Assembly (NCBI RefSeq): GCF_001625305.1
Contig: NW_017804353.1
Span: 2,385,649-2,449,648 of the forward strand
Source of the DNA: Branchiostoma belcheri
Lineage: Eukaryota; Chordata; Leptocardii; Amphioxiformes; Branchiostomatidae
Reading direction: 5' to 3'
DNA length: 64,000 nucleotides
Both the position numbers and the translations under genes were made by a program. Under the pieces are notes generated by a model. That model worked only from the letters and a program-made list of their open reading frames with translations. It made no database searches and had not been told where the DNA came from. Positions 1-10,828 of the stretch are shown here, one piece after another. The first letter of the stretch is position 1. Every line of letters begins with the position of its first letter.

Positions 1-388
1 ATGAATATGTTTTAGGATAAAAAGAGCACAGGTTGCTTGGAGTTTAATGTACTTCTTGTAAAGTTGCCGGGTTGATAATTTGATGGGTGACTCATAATTT
101 TGAGCTGAGCCTACTAGGACCTACTAGTAGTAGCCTTTGGTAGCTGGTACTAGTATACTCTATATCATCTTTGTAAGCTCCTTGCTAGTATATCTATCCC
201 ATAAATTGATAAGCTAGTAACTAGCATGGCATGGCTCTGTGATGAAAGATGCTGCAACAGTACGAAGGTCCCAAATTAAGTGGTGTTAACAATTCCCAGC
301 CAAAGCCTGCACCTGTGTTAACTAGTAGATGACAGAGTACTGGAGTTTGTAAAACCTCTATAATGACTTCTTGTTCCCAGCACCAGCC
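1..388. other. Non-coding start of window, METTL13 upstream region
   Basis: I see no convincing coding sequence here; the short open frames are not supported. A pyrimidine-rich stretch ending in a splice-acceptor-like CAG lies at about 370-380, eight bases before the METTL13 start codon. This suggests that a 5' UTR exon lies further upstream, possibly outside the window. Confidence 0.5.
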
Positions 389-3300
389 ATGGACCTGCTG
401 CCGCGCAGCCACACGGAGTTCAGCTCTGCAGAGTACTGGGACAGGTTCTTCAAGAAGAGGGGAGAGAAGGCTTTCGAGTGGTGAGTTAGTATTCAATCAA
501 TGGTTTATTTACAACAAGCAAATCTGTATCAGCAGTCTTCATTAGTTCATAGCATAGTCATGTGTTAGCCAATCCTATTTAAAATATTCAGTATATCCTC
601 AAGCTTCTGTTGTATGCAGTGTGAACGGGTGAAGTCCGAGGCAGATAAGGCAAGTGCCTTCTCTCCTGTACAGCATATAGTTTGGGCAACTGTACCTGAG
701 TTGAGAGTACCCTAAGTTAAGTCCTGCACAATACATGAAGCCTCAGCTCAGCAGCTGATGCTGGTTGTCGGTTGTGGTAACTCTCATCCCTGCAAGGGTC
801 AACATGAGTTGTCTGCTTGTTTATTTGTTTTTTTTTATTTACCCCAGGTATGGAGAATACCCAGAGCTGTGTGGAGTCCTGCACAAGTACATGAAGCCCC
901 AGGAGCCTGCTTTGGTATTCGGGTGTGGGAACTCTCTCAGCTTGAGTTATATGTTTATTTGTTTGTTTATTTAACCCCAGGTATGGAGAATACCCAGAGT
1001 TGCCACAAGTACATGAAGCCCCAGGAGCCTGCGCTGGTTGTCAGTTGTGGCAACTCTCAACTCAGCGAGGATCAACTTGAGTTATTTGTTTATTTGTTTG
1101 TTTATTTAACCCCAGGTATGGAGAGTACCCAGAGCTGTGTGGAGTCCTGCACAAGTACATGAAGCCCCAGGAGCCTGTGCTGGTTGTCGGGTGTGACAAC
1201 TCTTGGCCCAGCAAGGGTCAACATGAGTTGTTTGCTTGTTTATTTGCTTGTTTATTTACCGCAGGTATGGAGAGTACCCTGAGCTGTGTGGAGTCCTGCA
1301 CAAGTACATGAAGCCTCAGGAGGCTGTGCTGGTTGTCGGATGTGGGAACTCTCGGCTCAGTGAGGATCTGTACGACGTGGGTTACCACGGTCTGACTAAT
1401 GTGGACATCAGCGAGGTGGTGGTGAGACAGATGGCAGAGAGGAACGCAGAGAAAAGGGCAGAGATGAAGTTTCTGCAGATGGATGTCATGAAGGTGATAG
1501 TTTCTTTCTTTGATCCTTTGTGTATTTATGAAAGACTGTACTCAAAGCTGCCTGCTACAAGGTACAAGATACATACAGGTGATGGTGATTGTCCAATAGC
1601 CAGAAAAAATACTGGTTTGGAGGCCAATTGCCACTTTAGCAGGCTAAAGGTTAAGATTGAGGCCTGATGGAGGAATTAGTTACTTGGGTGAAAACCAATG
1701 AAAGGCTAGTAGTAAATGAACCTTGTCATTAGTTAACCATTGCCTATATATGTAGCTTGAAGAGGATTCCTTGTTTTAACCTTTCAACAATCAAACCACA
1801 TCAGCAAGGGCATTCAACAATCCACTACTGGTAAGTGTAAAAATAGTGAATGCAACCAGTGCAGTTAGAAGAGTTATAGATGCTTTCTTTGTAGCGTGCT
1901 GAAGTGATTTTCTGTTACAGATGGACTTTTCCGACTCCAGTTTCAGTGCAGTGCTTGACAAGGGCACCCTGGATGCCCTAATGCCAGACGACCAATCAGA
2001 GACCCAGGAGCGGGTCACACGGATGTTTGATGAGGTCGGCAGGGTGTTAAAGGTCGGAGGTCGCTATGTCATCATCACCCTGTCCCAGGAACACATCCTG
2101 AAGAAGCTCATGCAGTACTTCTCTCAGGAGTAAGGGGGAGCTTATTTCTACATCACACTGTTATAGGCCTTTATTATTATATGACGACAATGATTTACAT
2201 GTAGAAAAGTAGAGCTGCCAAGTGGATGATAAATTAAATCAATTTTTCTGCCACATAAGAATATTGTCAAGCTTTTTGGCCCATGTTTTGTACTTATTTT
2301 AGTACAGTCGAACCGCAGGTCACCGTAGAACGCGTTATTCTCTAAGATACGGCGCTTGCCGGGTCACGATTTGACCTCGTTGCATGGGTGTAAACAACTG
2401 CCTATAGTGCAGCAAAAAGACCTCAGACCTACACAATGTTTACATTTTTTCATATCTACAGGATTTGCCCAGTACAACCATGTAGATATTTCGTGCATTG
2501 CAAAATGACAGCGAGCGCTACGGCCTTCCAAAAATTAGCAATTTTTGGTCATTTTATTTGTGCTTGTCTTTTTTACTATTTAACTGGATCCCGTTAGCTA
2601 ATACCACAATGTGATAGCCCACTTCTTTACCTTTACATTGATACCAATGACCCCTGGTAAATTTTATGGCAAACGGGTTTGCCCCCAAAAAAACTGTGAC
2701 GATGCGCATATCGCGGTGGTCAAATTTAGCCCAGTTGTAAGCTACTGACACACACCATCCTGAGTTTCCGCTACATTTTGATACATTTCGCGTAATGTCA
2801 TAAAATTCGTTTCTTGGTATGAGAAACTGTTTGAATGTGGCTACCACAATGCAATATAATACGTGATATGATAACATTCAATTATATACAAAAAAGAGGA
2901 ATTTAATACAAGGTTCTGACCATTCAAAAATCGTCAAATTTGAAGTCAATCGGTTTCGAACTCCTGCGTTCGATCCNNNNNNNNNNNNNNNNNNNNCAAA
3001 CGGGTTTGCCCCCCAAAAAAAACTGTGACGATGCGCACATCGCGGTAGGTCAAATTTAGCCCAGTTGTAAGCTACTGACACACACCATCCTGAGTTTCCG
3101 CTACATTTTGATACATTTCGCGTAATGTCATAAAATTCGTTTCTTGGTATGAGAAACTGTTTGAATGTGGCTACCACATGCAATATAATACGTGATATGA
3201 TAACATTCAATTATATACAAAAAAGAGGAATTTAATACAAGGTTCTGACCATTCAAAAATCGTCAAATTTGAAGTCAATCGGTTTCGAACTCCTGCGTTC

Positions 3301-6300
3301 GATCCATGGAACCAAGGCAGCGCGTTCCATTTTTCGCGCCGCCAACAATGTTGCAACTTTCAACCGCTGTTTGCGAAAGTTCATAAAAAGAAGGAATCAA
3401 GTTTTTTCATCACAAACAGACTGTCTGAAACCCATTCCAAGTAAGACCTATATCATGAAGACGCTAGAGAAAGTGGGATTCTTGTGCAACTATACAAATG
3501 TCAGTACATATGCCCGATGTTTGTATATTTACAGTAACAGGTCATAGTGTCCAATTTCTCCTTCAAAAATTAGGTCATGAAAAATCAACCTGTTGTTGTA
3601 TTTGTTCATGCCCAAATTCCTTCTCTTCTGTTTTCACCCGTAAAGTGGGTATCGTTTTGAAGCTTACTATTTGGCCGATATTCTTTCACTTTCATTTTTG
3701 TTCTATATAACTTTTAACAGAACATTTTTGAAGGCAAAGAAACTGTAAAGAAATTACACTTTTTCTCAAGGTCGAGCTGCAATACACATTGTGCAACTTC
3801 AAAACTAAGTACACAGGTGTCAAGCCAACATAACTATATTTCAGCCACATCTTACATTACAGGTGTATTGGTTAGAACTAGTTGCAAAAGCTTGCGATTC
3901 GAACAAAAATCGTTGAGAATTCGACTAAATGAGCCCAACTTACTATCGGTTATTATATTGTAACAACTACAGGATCCCAAAAGAAACAACACACGATAGA
4001 TGAGGGAGGGTCTATACTTTATTAAACAATACACCAAATCGACGATGAAATAGGGCAAACGGGTTTGCCCCCAAAAAAACTAAAGGGTACCTATCTCGAG
4101 TGGAATGATCTCCATCATGCACGGTCAACTTTGAAACCTCGTTTCTCCAACAAACACCACCGGTAATGTACATCTACGACCTTGAGCGTGACGCCGGCTC
4201 TTCTTACATCTCACGTTAACGTATGACAAGGAAACACGCAAAGCGGAGTTAGAAGCGAAACAGTAAACAGTAGCAAACTCTCGCGGATTCTCGCGGATCA
4301 CATTACCTTGGAAACGAAGCGCGAGATTTAAACGAGATCTTAGAGAGAGCTGCGCAGAACCGATGCGCATAGCGGTCTGCGGTTCGACTGAGTAGTCCAA
4401 AACAAGATGATAAGTTCTCTTTTCAAGATATGTATTACACCACAAACATGATTATAATAAAGCTCATAAAAAAGAATGAATGATATTATCATAAATCAAG
4501 GTCAACTTTTAGCCTAGTGTAATAACGTCAGTCCTTTTTTCATTATGTTTACTAAAAGAGTTGCCCTTGTGTATAATCAAATTTTCATTCCTCCCCATCT
4601 TAGAGGCTGGATCACCCGAGTCCACAAGGTGTCTGACAGTGACAGGGAGACGTCACAGAAGGAGATGCCTCTGCCTGTCTTCATCTTCGTCTTCACCAAG
4701 TTTAAGAAGATGCCACAGATGAACAAGGTTCTTATTTTCATAATTTATATTTCTCTTAAAGTTTACAGACCACTTTTACTCTTGTTCTTTGTTTAGGTAT
4801 CTGTATTTAACATTATAGATCATTTAATGTTTCTTACAATAACAAACATACATTGGCAGGGAAAGACATAGCGTGCCTTCCCTGAATTGCAAAACGTTTG
4901 TTACAACAGTCATTCTGGTGTTTCACATACGGTTGCAAAGCAGAACATTATATTGTGTACATCCATGTACATAAAGATTACAATTGTTGAAATACTCAAA
5001 TACAAAACAATACCTGAAATACAACACAATGCATTGTAGGTATGTAGGTAAAACGTAAATGCATCACATGCCCTGGTGCAAATAGAACTGGTCATGTCCT
5101 TGGTGCTGAAATACCATCACAATGAAAAGTAGATTGTCATTGATGCTATGGTTACAGCCCCAAACAGATTTAACAATACATTTAACAGTGGTCGAAATAC
5201 TTTTTTTCAGTGTTCTGCAATATTGCAGAAGAGTCAAAATTTTGTTCTGCAATTTGGAAATACTTTCTGCAAATACACAAGCCTCTAATAATGGCTCTAT
5301 ACTACAATCTTGCAGGTTTATAAGCATGAACTATTGATTGATATCCAAATTAGTGAAGACAAATTTTTGGAGGTCCAAAAGGAAACAAAAGATAGACAAG
5401 TCAAGACAAAGTTGATGTAAATTAGTGAAGAAACTCCTGTTGTTTCAGAACAGGAGCTTAAGTGTTTTCTGTCCTAGCTTGGGGCCAAGAGCACCAAATC
5501 CCAAGTGCCAATTTTTCCTGCTGCAAAATTGCAGATTGTATAAATTTTTCTTCTGCAATCTTTGAAATCTATCTGCAGATTGCAGACTGCAGACAGGTAT
5601 TTCGAACACTGATTTAAGTTTGGTTGTGATTTTGAATGGTAAATGTCTTACTATCAGATCCTGGAGGTATGTCTAGATGGGACAGACACCATGCAGAGGT
5701 TATCTTGTGAGGAGGATGTGATGAAAGCTGTGAAAGAGAGACAGCACTACGCCATGCTCAGACAACAGCTACAGAACAGGTAGATTAGTCTTGTAACATG
5801 TAAACTCCCACTTGATGCAAATCATTAGTTATGTATGTATTCTTGATTTTAAATTCAGATCTGCAATATTTTGCTTTAAAATGTATCACTGTTGCATACA
5901 CTTTTCTTTTTCTTTTTTGAAAAGAATGCCTTGCTTTACTACATGTACAGTGAAGATTCACTCATCACTCAAAAGCATCCCAATGCATTGACCATGTACA
6001 TGTAACTGAAGCTTTAGATTCTGAGCCAATAACCCTAACTTCAAGACCACCGTGCCATCTAACATGTATTTGTTTGTGCCTTTGTTTATTGGTTCTTCTT
6101 GTATTACAGAGGCCTGGAGGGAGAAACTGTGTCCCTGGAGCTGTTCTCCAGCAGCAGCAGCTCTTCTGTACCCAAATATGTCCTCCACATCACAGACACA
6201 AACACAGTCAGGGCTACAGACAGGCAGTTTGCTGTCTTTATTGTACCTCAGGGAAGGTAAGAGGTGGTGGTGTGTTCTGTAAACAGCAGGACTAGTAGGG

Positions 6301-9300
6301 CCTATGTACTGTACAGTACAATATATTACACTGTCTTTAGATATTCAAAATTTACAAGATTTATATAATTTTTAAGCAAATTTTTGTCTTCATTGTACCT
6401 CAGGGAAGGTAAGGGGCAGTGGTGTATTTTATTAATCTCTAAGCAGCATCTCTCGGCAGCAAGGCACTAAGTTGGCCAAGCTTTATCCAATTGGCCCATT
6501 AGAGATACACTTCAAGATAAGTAATTTGTGCTCAGTAGGACTAGTGGGGCTATGTACTGTACAGTATATGGCACAGATTCTCATTGGATATTCAAAAAAA
6601 GTTAGCAAGCGTAATTTCATAGAGTCTGACATAGCCATTATAGTAAACAGAAAATAGCATCAGGAGGAATAGTTTTCAGGTATTCTGTTGACAAGGTACA
6701 AATATTGTACAAGACAGTAGTAGCTGTTTCTAGTGAGGTAGAGTGGCTGTTTATTTTAGTGGTTCTTTATTTTTAGAGAAGTGGAGTGGCTCTTTGCGAC
6801 AGACGATGGTAGGAGACAGCTGGCAGAGACTGCGGGGTTCAGGAGACTGGTGGTGGTCTCCCTGCAGAGGGAACATCCTTATGAGACCATGGCGGACATA
6901 CAGAAGGAACTGTCAGCCAAAGTCATGGAGCTGGCACCTCCGGGCTTCAATAGGAAAATACAGGTGAATGTTTTGGAAGATTATAGGCTGAAACTCTGTC
7001 ATAGCAGCACACAAGAAATTTATCAAGGTACATGTACTAATAAAAAATGCATACACTATTCAAGACATTATGAAGATGCATGCAAAGATTCTTAAGTAAG
7101 TCATGGATCTACCGTAAATCAGTTTGCATGAAAGTACTGGTCAAAAGATTTCACATTCTATTAACCAGAAATTTTGTATTGTGAAGATATGAGTACAAGG
7201 ACTCAGTGTTACACAAGGGTACTATTAAGTTCAGTGGTGTGTCTATGGTACAAATTTAATGGTTCTATGTGTGTTTCCAGGTCCCATTCCTGTCTGTAGG
7301 TGAGAACATCGGTACCCGTACCGTGTGTTACGAGGGTACCAGTGACTTCAGCGGTCCGTACGTAGTGGAGGATGTGGAGGGGGAGGAAGGAGTAATCTTC
7401 AGGAACCTCATCTTCATGTCCAACAGGAACGCTGTCCAGTCTCAGGCCAGGATGGTGCAAGGTATTTGTGCGAATGTGTTGTCTCCAGCATCATGCTCTA
7501 TCCAGAACCATGCCCACGCACAGTCCTGGATAGTCCATGTGTATCCAGAACCCTGTGCCTGGATTCTTTGATTCCCAGAGACTATTCAAAATTGTGCATG
7601 ATCCAAACCCATTCAGGCATAGGCAGTGTTCTTCATACAGTAGAATGAGGGGAGGAGGGAATTGTATTATTACCACAACTGTGCATTGGGTTTTGAAAGT
7701 CAGAACATAATCAGCTTACAGATGTGTCCTATGTGTCAGAGATATTCTTGTGTAGTACTTTGCATTTAGTGATTATATCACAATAATTGAGCATTAGGCT
7801 TTGAAAACAGATCTGTCCTCTGTTTAGCCATAGCTGATGCTGTTTAAGCCAAGGCAGATGCCGATTTAGTACTAGTATGTAATGTTGAAAACCTTGTTCT
7901 CTGTCCCTTCTTCAGAAACCCTTCCCAAGAAGAGGGGTCGGCGGCGAGCAGGGAAGAAGCTTGTGGTGGATTGTGGGTACCTGGCCTGTCAGCATCACAG
8001 GGTCATGGTGGCAGGGCTGGGCTGTCTGCCTAATGTCAGGCAGTTACTGGGTAAATATCTGTGTAACAGTGGGGTCAAGCACCACCAACAATTTAAGGTA
8101 TCCAGACTTTCTGGCCTTGCAGTTAGAGTGTTGGGTTCGTGAGCTGGTGGCATTGGGTTCAGCACAGGTTTGAATCCACAAGCCAGGAAACTGTATTACT
8201 CACCCCTATGTGTTTCATCTATACAAGTTCAGTAGGACTCTGTCACACATAGCTGACCATAGAGTCCCAATTCTTTTCCAAACCATGGATTAAAACATGT
8301 GGGTGTTTTAGAAGTATGTAAAATCTGTAAAATCAAGTATGTGCGTTTTAACTTTAGTCTCCATTTCTCCCTAGACACCAGACTGGATGTTGTGTTGGTG
8401 GGTCTGGGTGGAGGGGGTCTTCCTCTCTTCTTACACAAACACTTCTCCAAGGTAACATTGTTTAATTATTTGTATTTGTTGTTTATACCTATGTGTCTGT
8501 CTGCATGTCTAGTTATAGACCTTATGAAAGTCTAATAACTTTTGTAGTGTCAATAAAGTTTTCTCTTTATCCATTTTGTGTACTAGGTATATTTTACAAT
8601 ATTGTTATAATGACTATTTGCTTTACATGTACACTGTCAGTATTTGGGTTTCAACATGTAACGGACCTTACAAAGATTATAATGTCATTGTGTTCACACC
8701 TTATTACCTGATGATCCTTACCCCAGATCCAGATGGACGTAGTGGAGCTGGACCAGTCCATTCTGCAGGTTGCAGAGGGGTGGTTTGGGTTCCAGCAGGA
8801 TGACAGAATGAGAGTACACATTGCTGACGGACTGGCCTACTTGGAGGAGAGGGCTAAACAGGGTACTAGTTTACTGCCTTGCGAGAAACCTGGGGAGGGG
8901 GTTCACTTCTTGCTCGAACGCTGGCTTTCTCTCCGCCGTAATCCGACGATTTCTTTAGGTTGTATGATCTAGCCAACCTCACCTCCTCTTCCGCGTCTTC
9001 CGAGAGGCTGTCCGACCAGGCCTTACGCACTAGCTCCGGAACTTTACTGTGCCGCCGAAGGCCTCTGATCTTCTCCTGGACGTTAGCACTACCCCGCTGT
9101 CGTCCGAAAAAGTCTTCATCTGAGGTTCCTTCTGGTCGCTCAAAAGTGCACCTGCCGCGGCCGTATGGTCCCGGGTGTCCTTTCACTGGTAGCCGACACA
9201 CGGAACATCGTCTCTTCTTCTTCCTCTTCTTCTCACGATCAGACTCCATATTCGCAAAAACACCAGATGAAAAGACAAACCAAAGCAAGACCGGCACCCG

Positions 9301-10828
9301 CGTACCGTCAAGTCGAATGGCGAATCACGTGATCGTGTCAAAGGTTACGGGCCGAAACAAAAGAAACAGGGGTTTTCTAGACAATTAACAAAAATTACCA
9401 ACGGTCAATTTTTCCCAAATAACCTCAATGCAATCAGAGAATGCAAACACATCTTTATTCAGTCTGACTGTTTGAAAGTATGTTCATGGGTGAATATCTG
9501 AGGTTAAATGCACTGAGAAATTAGAATTAAAAGGGGTAGGAAATTTTCTCGATAAGCCTCATAACCCCTGCTTCTCCTATTGGGTCAGTTAGTCCTCACT
9601 ACTTGTGAGGCTGTTTCTGACTCAGGGAGAAGAGTTGCTGTTACAGTTCTATACCTCTAGCTCTATACCTAGAAGTGGCCAATGGCCTTGCATTGAGCGA
9701 CACCGTTAAAAAAAAAGAATGGTAATATCATTTTTATTTCTCATCTCATTTTATCTCATAATCATATTTCAAAGGAAAATGTGTGAAAATTGGTGTGAAG
9801 TGCCATGATTATGTTATTGTCAATTGAGGCACAACATTGGGGCCTGCTAGAGATTTTAACCCAGAACCTTTAGGTCCTAAGCCAAGAATGCCTGTCCCCC
9901 TCCCAGGCAGCAGAAGTTGCCATGTTGTGATCCTGGATGTGGACAGTAAGGACGTCACCCTGGGGATGAGCTTTCCTCCACAGCCGTTCGTCCAAAAGGA
10001 ATGTTTGACAAATGTCAGAGACGTGCTACATGATGATGGTAAGGCTTGGGCTAAGTGTGTGGCTTTCATCTTGATGTTGCGTCTGGTAATGTTTATCAAC
10101 TTTCAACGAAAGGCTCTTAGCTTTCAAGTGAGGGAATTCTCACTAGATAGCTATGACCAACGCTTACAGTTAGATGTGTACAGTCTAGGAGAAACAGGTC
10201 ATTCAGTGTGGTGTAACCAGCATGCCTGCAAAGCTGGTGTGTTTCGCTGTCGGGCAATCGTACCAACTACACAGATACTGATTAGTTAGGCATAATACCA
10301 AAACGTTAGAAACCATACTGATATTTTTTTCACACAGTTGACAAGATTAGCAGACATTTCTCTTGTGATAATAAAATACATTTTACGTTTTTCAGCAGTA
10401 GTCATAAAGTAGGGCAAGCCATTAATAATAGCTTTAAGCTAGTTGGGCTGCCCTGGCTGTGTTGTACCAGCCGAACCAATAAATAAATAAAAGTTTATCA
10501 CTTTTCCCCAGGTTTGTTCATCCTGAACCTGTCCTGTCGGAACACCACCCTGCGAGCCTCTGCCATAGAAACCGTCCGCTCCGTATTTCCCAGGATCCTC
10601 AGCAAGAAGATCGAAGACGAAGTCAACGAGATTCTCTTCTGCTTTCCTCGCGAGAAGGACGTTCATGAGAGCGGGGACGCGGGACGAGCGGCGGAGTTTT
10701 CTTTAGAGGAGTTGGTGCACCTTAAGAAGGCGGTGGGGGTTGTGGAGAAGGTGGCGAAGGGTTGTGCACAGAAATGGGACCAGACTCTGGAGCTTACAGA
10801 ACTGTTGGAGGGGCTGAAGCTAGCGTGA
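389..10828 (+). CDS. METTL13: METTL13, dual-domain eEF1A lysine/N-terminal methyltransferase
   Basis: Thirteen exons join in frame into 695 residues: 389-480, 1265-1493, 1921-2129, 4604-4727, 5658-5779, 6110-6256, 6777-6963, 7281-7461, 7916-8050, 8375-8451, 8727-8862, 9907-10038, 10512-10828. The product aligns along its length with vertebrate METTL13 (about 699 aa). The N-terminal seven-beta-strand methyltransferase domain has its SAM loop at residues 52-60 (VLVVGCGNS) and a GTLDA motif. The C-terminal domain has a second glycine-rich SAM loop (VGLGGGG, about residues 484-490) followed by an acidic strand (DVVELD). In vertebrates the N-terminal half methylates a lysine of eEF1A and the C-terminal half methylates its N-terminus. 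The start has a good context, and an acceptor-like CAG just before it hints at a 5' UTR exon. Partial copies of exons 2, 6 and 13 lie beside the real ones. An AATAAA at 11491 could be its poly(A) signal. Confidence 0.95.
721..1264 (+). repeat. Four tandem partial copies of METTL13 exon 2 start
   Basis: Upstream of the real exon 2 (1265), the segment made of the intron end, acceptor and first ~90 bases of the exon is repeated. Copies begin at about 721 (partial, no acceptor), 848, 981 and 1116, with spacings of 133-155 bp. Three copies keep a CAG acceptor followed by codons for YGEYPE. All lose similarity in mid-exon, after the GCGNS codons or shortly beyond, and none has an obvious donor. They look like non-functional exon ghosts from local tandem duplication, although their acceptors could compete with the real one. 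Confidence 0.85.
2305..4390. mobile_element. DNA transposon-like element with 14-bp perfect inverted ends
   Basis: In METTL13 intron 3, CAGTCGAACCGCAG at 2305-2318 is exactly inverted at 4377-4390, with weaker similarity further in (both ends share CTCTAAGAT). A 4-bp AGTA flanks both sides (2301-2304 and 4391-4394), consistent with a target duplication. I see no intact transposase, so it is probably non-autonomous. The ends resemble Tc1/pogo-type termini (CAGT start), but that group usually duplicates TA, so the family is unsure. The length is inflated by the duplicated segment around the 20-N gap. Confidence 0.6.
2670..3305. repeat. Direct ~307-bp duplication flanking a 20-N gap
   Basis: Bases 2670-2976 and 2997-3305 are near-identical direct copies differing by a few substitutions and single-base indels, separated by exactly 20 N (2977-2996). 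This is the pattern expected when two alleles are placed side by side at a scaffold join, so the duplication is probably an assembly artefact. Confidence 0.75.
5186..5611. mobile_element. hAT-like MITE, 426 bp
   Basis: The ends are CAGTGGTCGAAATAC at 5186-5200 and its inverted partner (one mismatch) at 5597-5611, in METTL13 intron 4. ATTTAA directly flanks both ends (5180-5185, 5612-5617). The interior is built from TCTGCAAT/ATTGCAGA motifs facing each other. There is no coding capacity. The CAGTG ends fit the hAT superfamily, although the flanking repeat is 6 bp rather than the usual 8. Confidence 0.65.
6388..6570 (+). repeat. Partial copy of METTL13 exon 6 tail and donor
   Basis: The end of exon 6 with its donor and the first part of the following intron (about 6238-6319) recurs from about 6388. 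The exon tail and GTAAG donor are at 6388-6420, and the GGACTAGT...TATGTACTGTACAGTA part is at about 6538-6567, interrupted by about 80 extra bases. There is no acceptor in front, so it is not expected to be an exon. Confidence 0.7.
7465..7630. repeat. Dispersed repeat with TATCCAGAACC motifs
   Basis: This stretch of METTL13 intron 8 consists of repeated motifs such as TATCCAGAACC, TGCCTGGATTC and CCCATTCAGGCAT. Related stretches lie at 41925-42185 and 45680-45830. No ends or coding capacity are visible. It is a repeat family of unknown class. Confidence 0.5.
8100..8185 (+). repeat. tRNA-like SINE head
   Basis: A TGGCCTTGCAGTTAGAG A-box-like motif is followed by GGTTTGAATCC, a close match to the Pol III B box, in METTL13 intron 9. 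This is the arrangement of a tRNA-derived SINE promoter. The body is short or eroded. It is not a folding tRNA gene. Confidence 0.45.
8866..9297 (-). mobile_element. Mobile-element-like ORF fragment with Cys/His knuckle
   Basis: An uninterrupted 143-codon frame lies antisense in METTL13 intron 11, its stop overlapping the exon 11 donor region. Its likely start (about 9249) is followed by a lysine/arginine run and a C-x2-C-x6-H-x8-C knuckle with the signature GHPGPYG, then a charged, low-complexity stretch. I associate this knuckle with repeated mobile-element proteins of marine invertebrates but cannot name the family. No terminal repeats or further domains are visible, so it is treated as a fragment. 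Being wholly inside an intron with no splice partners argues against a host gene. Confidence 0.4.
9835..9895 (-). repeat. SINE-derived B-box fragment
   Basis: Just before METTL13 exon 12, a stretch (TTTTAACCCAGAACCTTTAGGTCC) resembles the inverted B-box region of the larger SINE at 56230-56575, sharing AACCCAG.ACCTTT.GGT and AGCCAA. It is probably an eroded SINE remnant supplying part of the intron. Confidence 0.4.
10205..10275 (+). repeat. Dispersed GCAAAGCTGGTGTGTT repeat
   Basis: This stretch in METTL13 intron 12 matches, with divergence, the repeat found as two tandem units in reverse orientation at 30930-31060. Shared landmarks are CATTC.GTGTAA, TGCCTGC.AAGCTGGTGTGTT and ACAGATAC. I recall this sequence as an abundant dispersed repeat in amphioxus but cannot confirm its class. 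Confidence 0.5.

Noticed and set aside
848-1262. METTL13 exon 2 copies as alternative (mutually exclusive) exons
   Set aside because: Each copy stops in mid-exon without a donor and runs into a stop in the intron-like TTTATTTG stretch, so none can replace the real exon.
2668-4081. GGCAAACGGGTTTGCC palindrome followed by CTAA as a Helitron 3' end
   Set aside because: Only one of three occurrences is followed by CTRR, there is no matching TC 5' end, and the copies lie inside an inverted-repeat element.
4125-4445. 106-codon minus-strand frame near the end of the intron 3 element
   Set aside because: It overlaps the element's terminal inverted repeat and has no recognisable domain.
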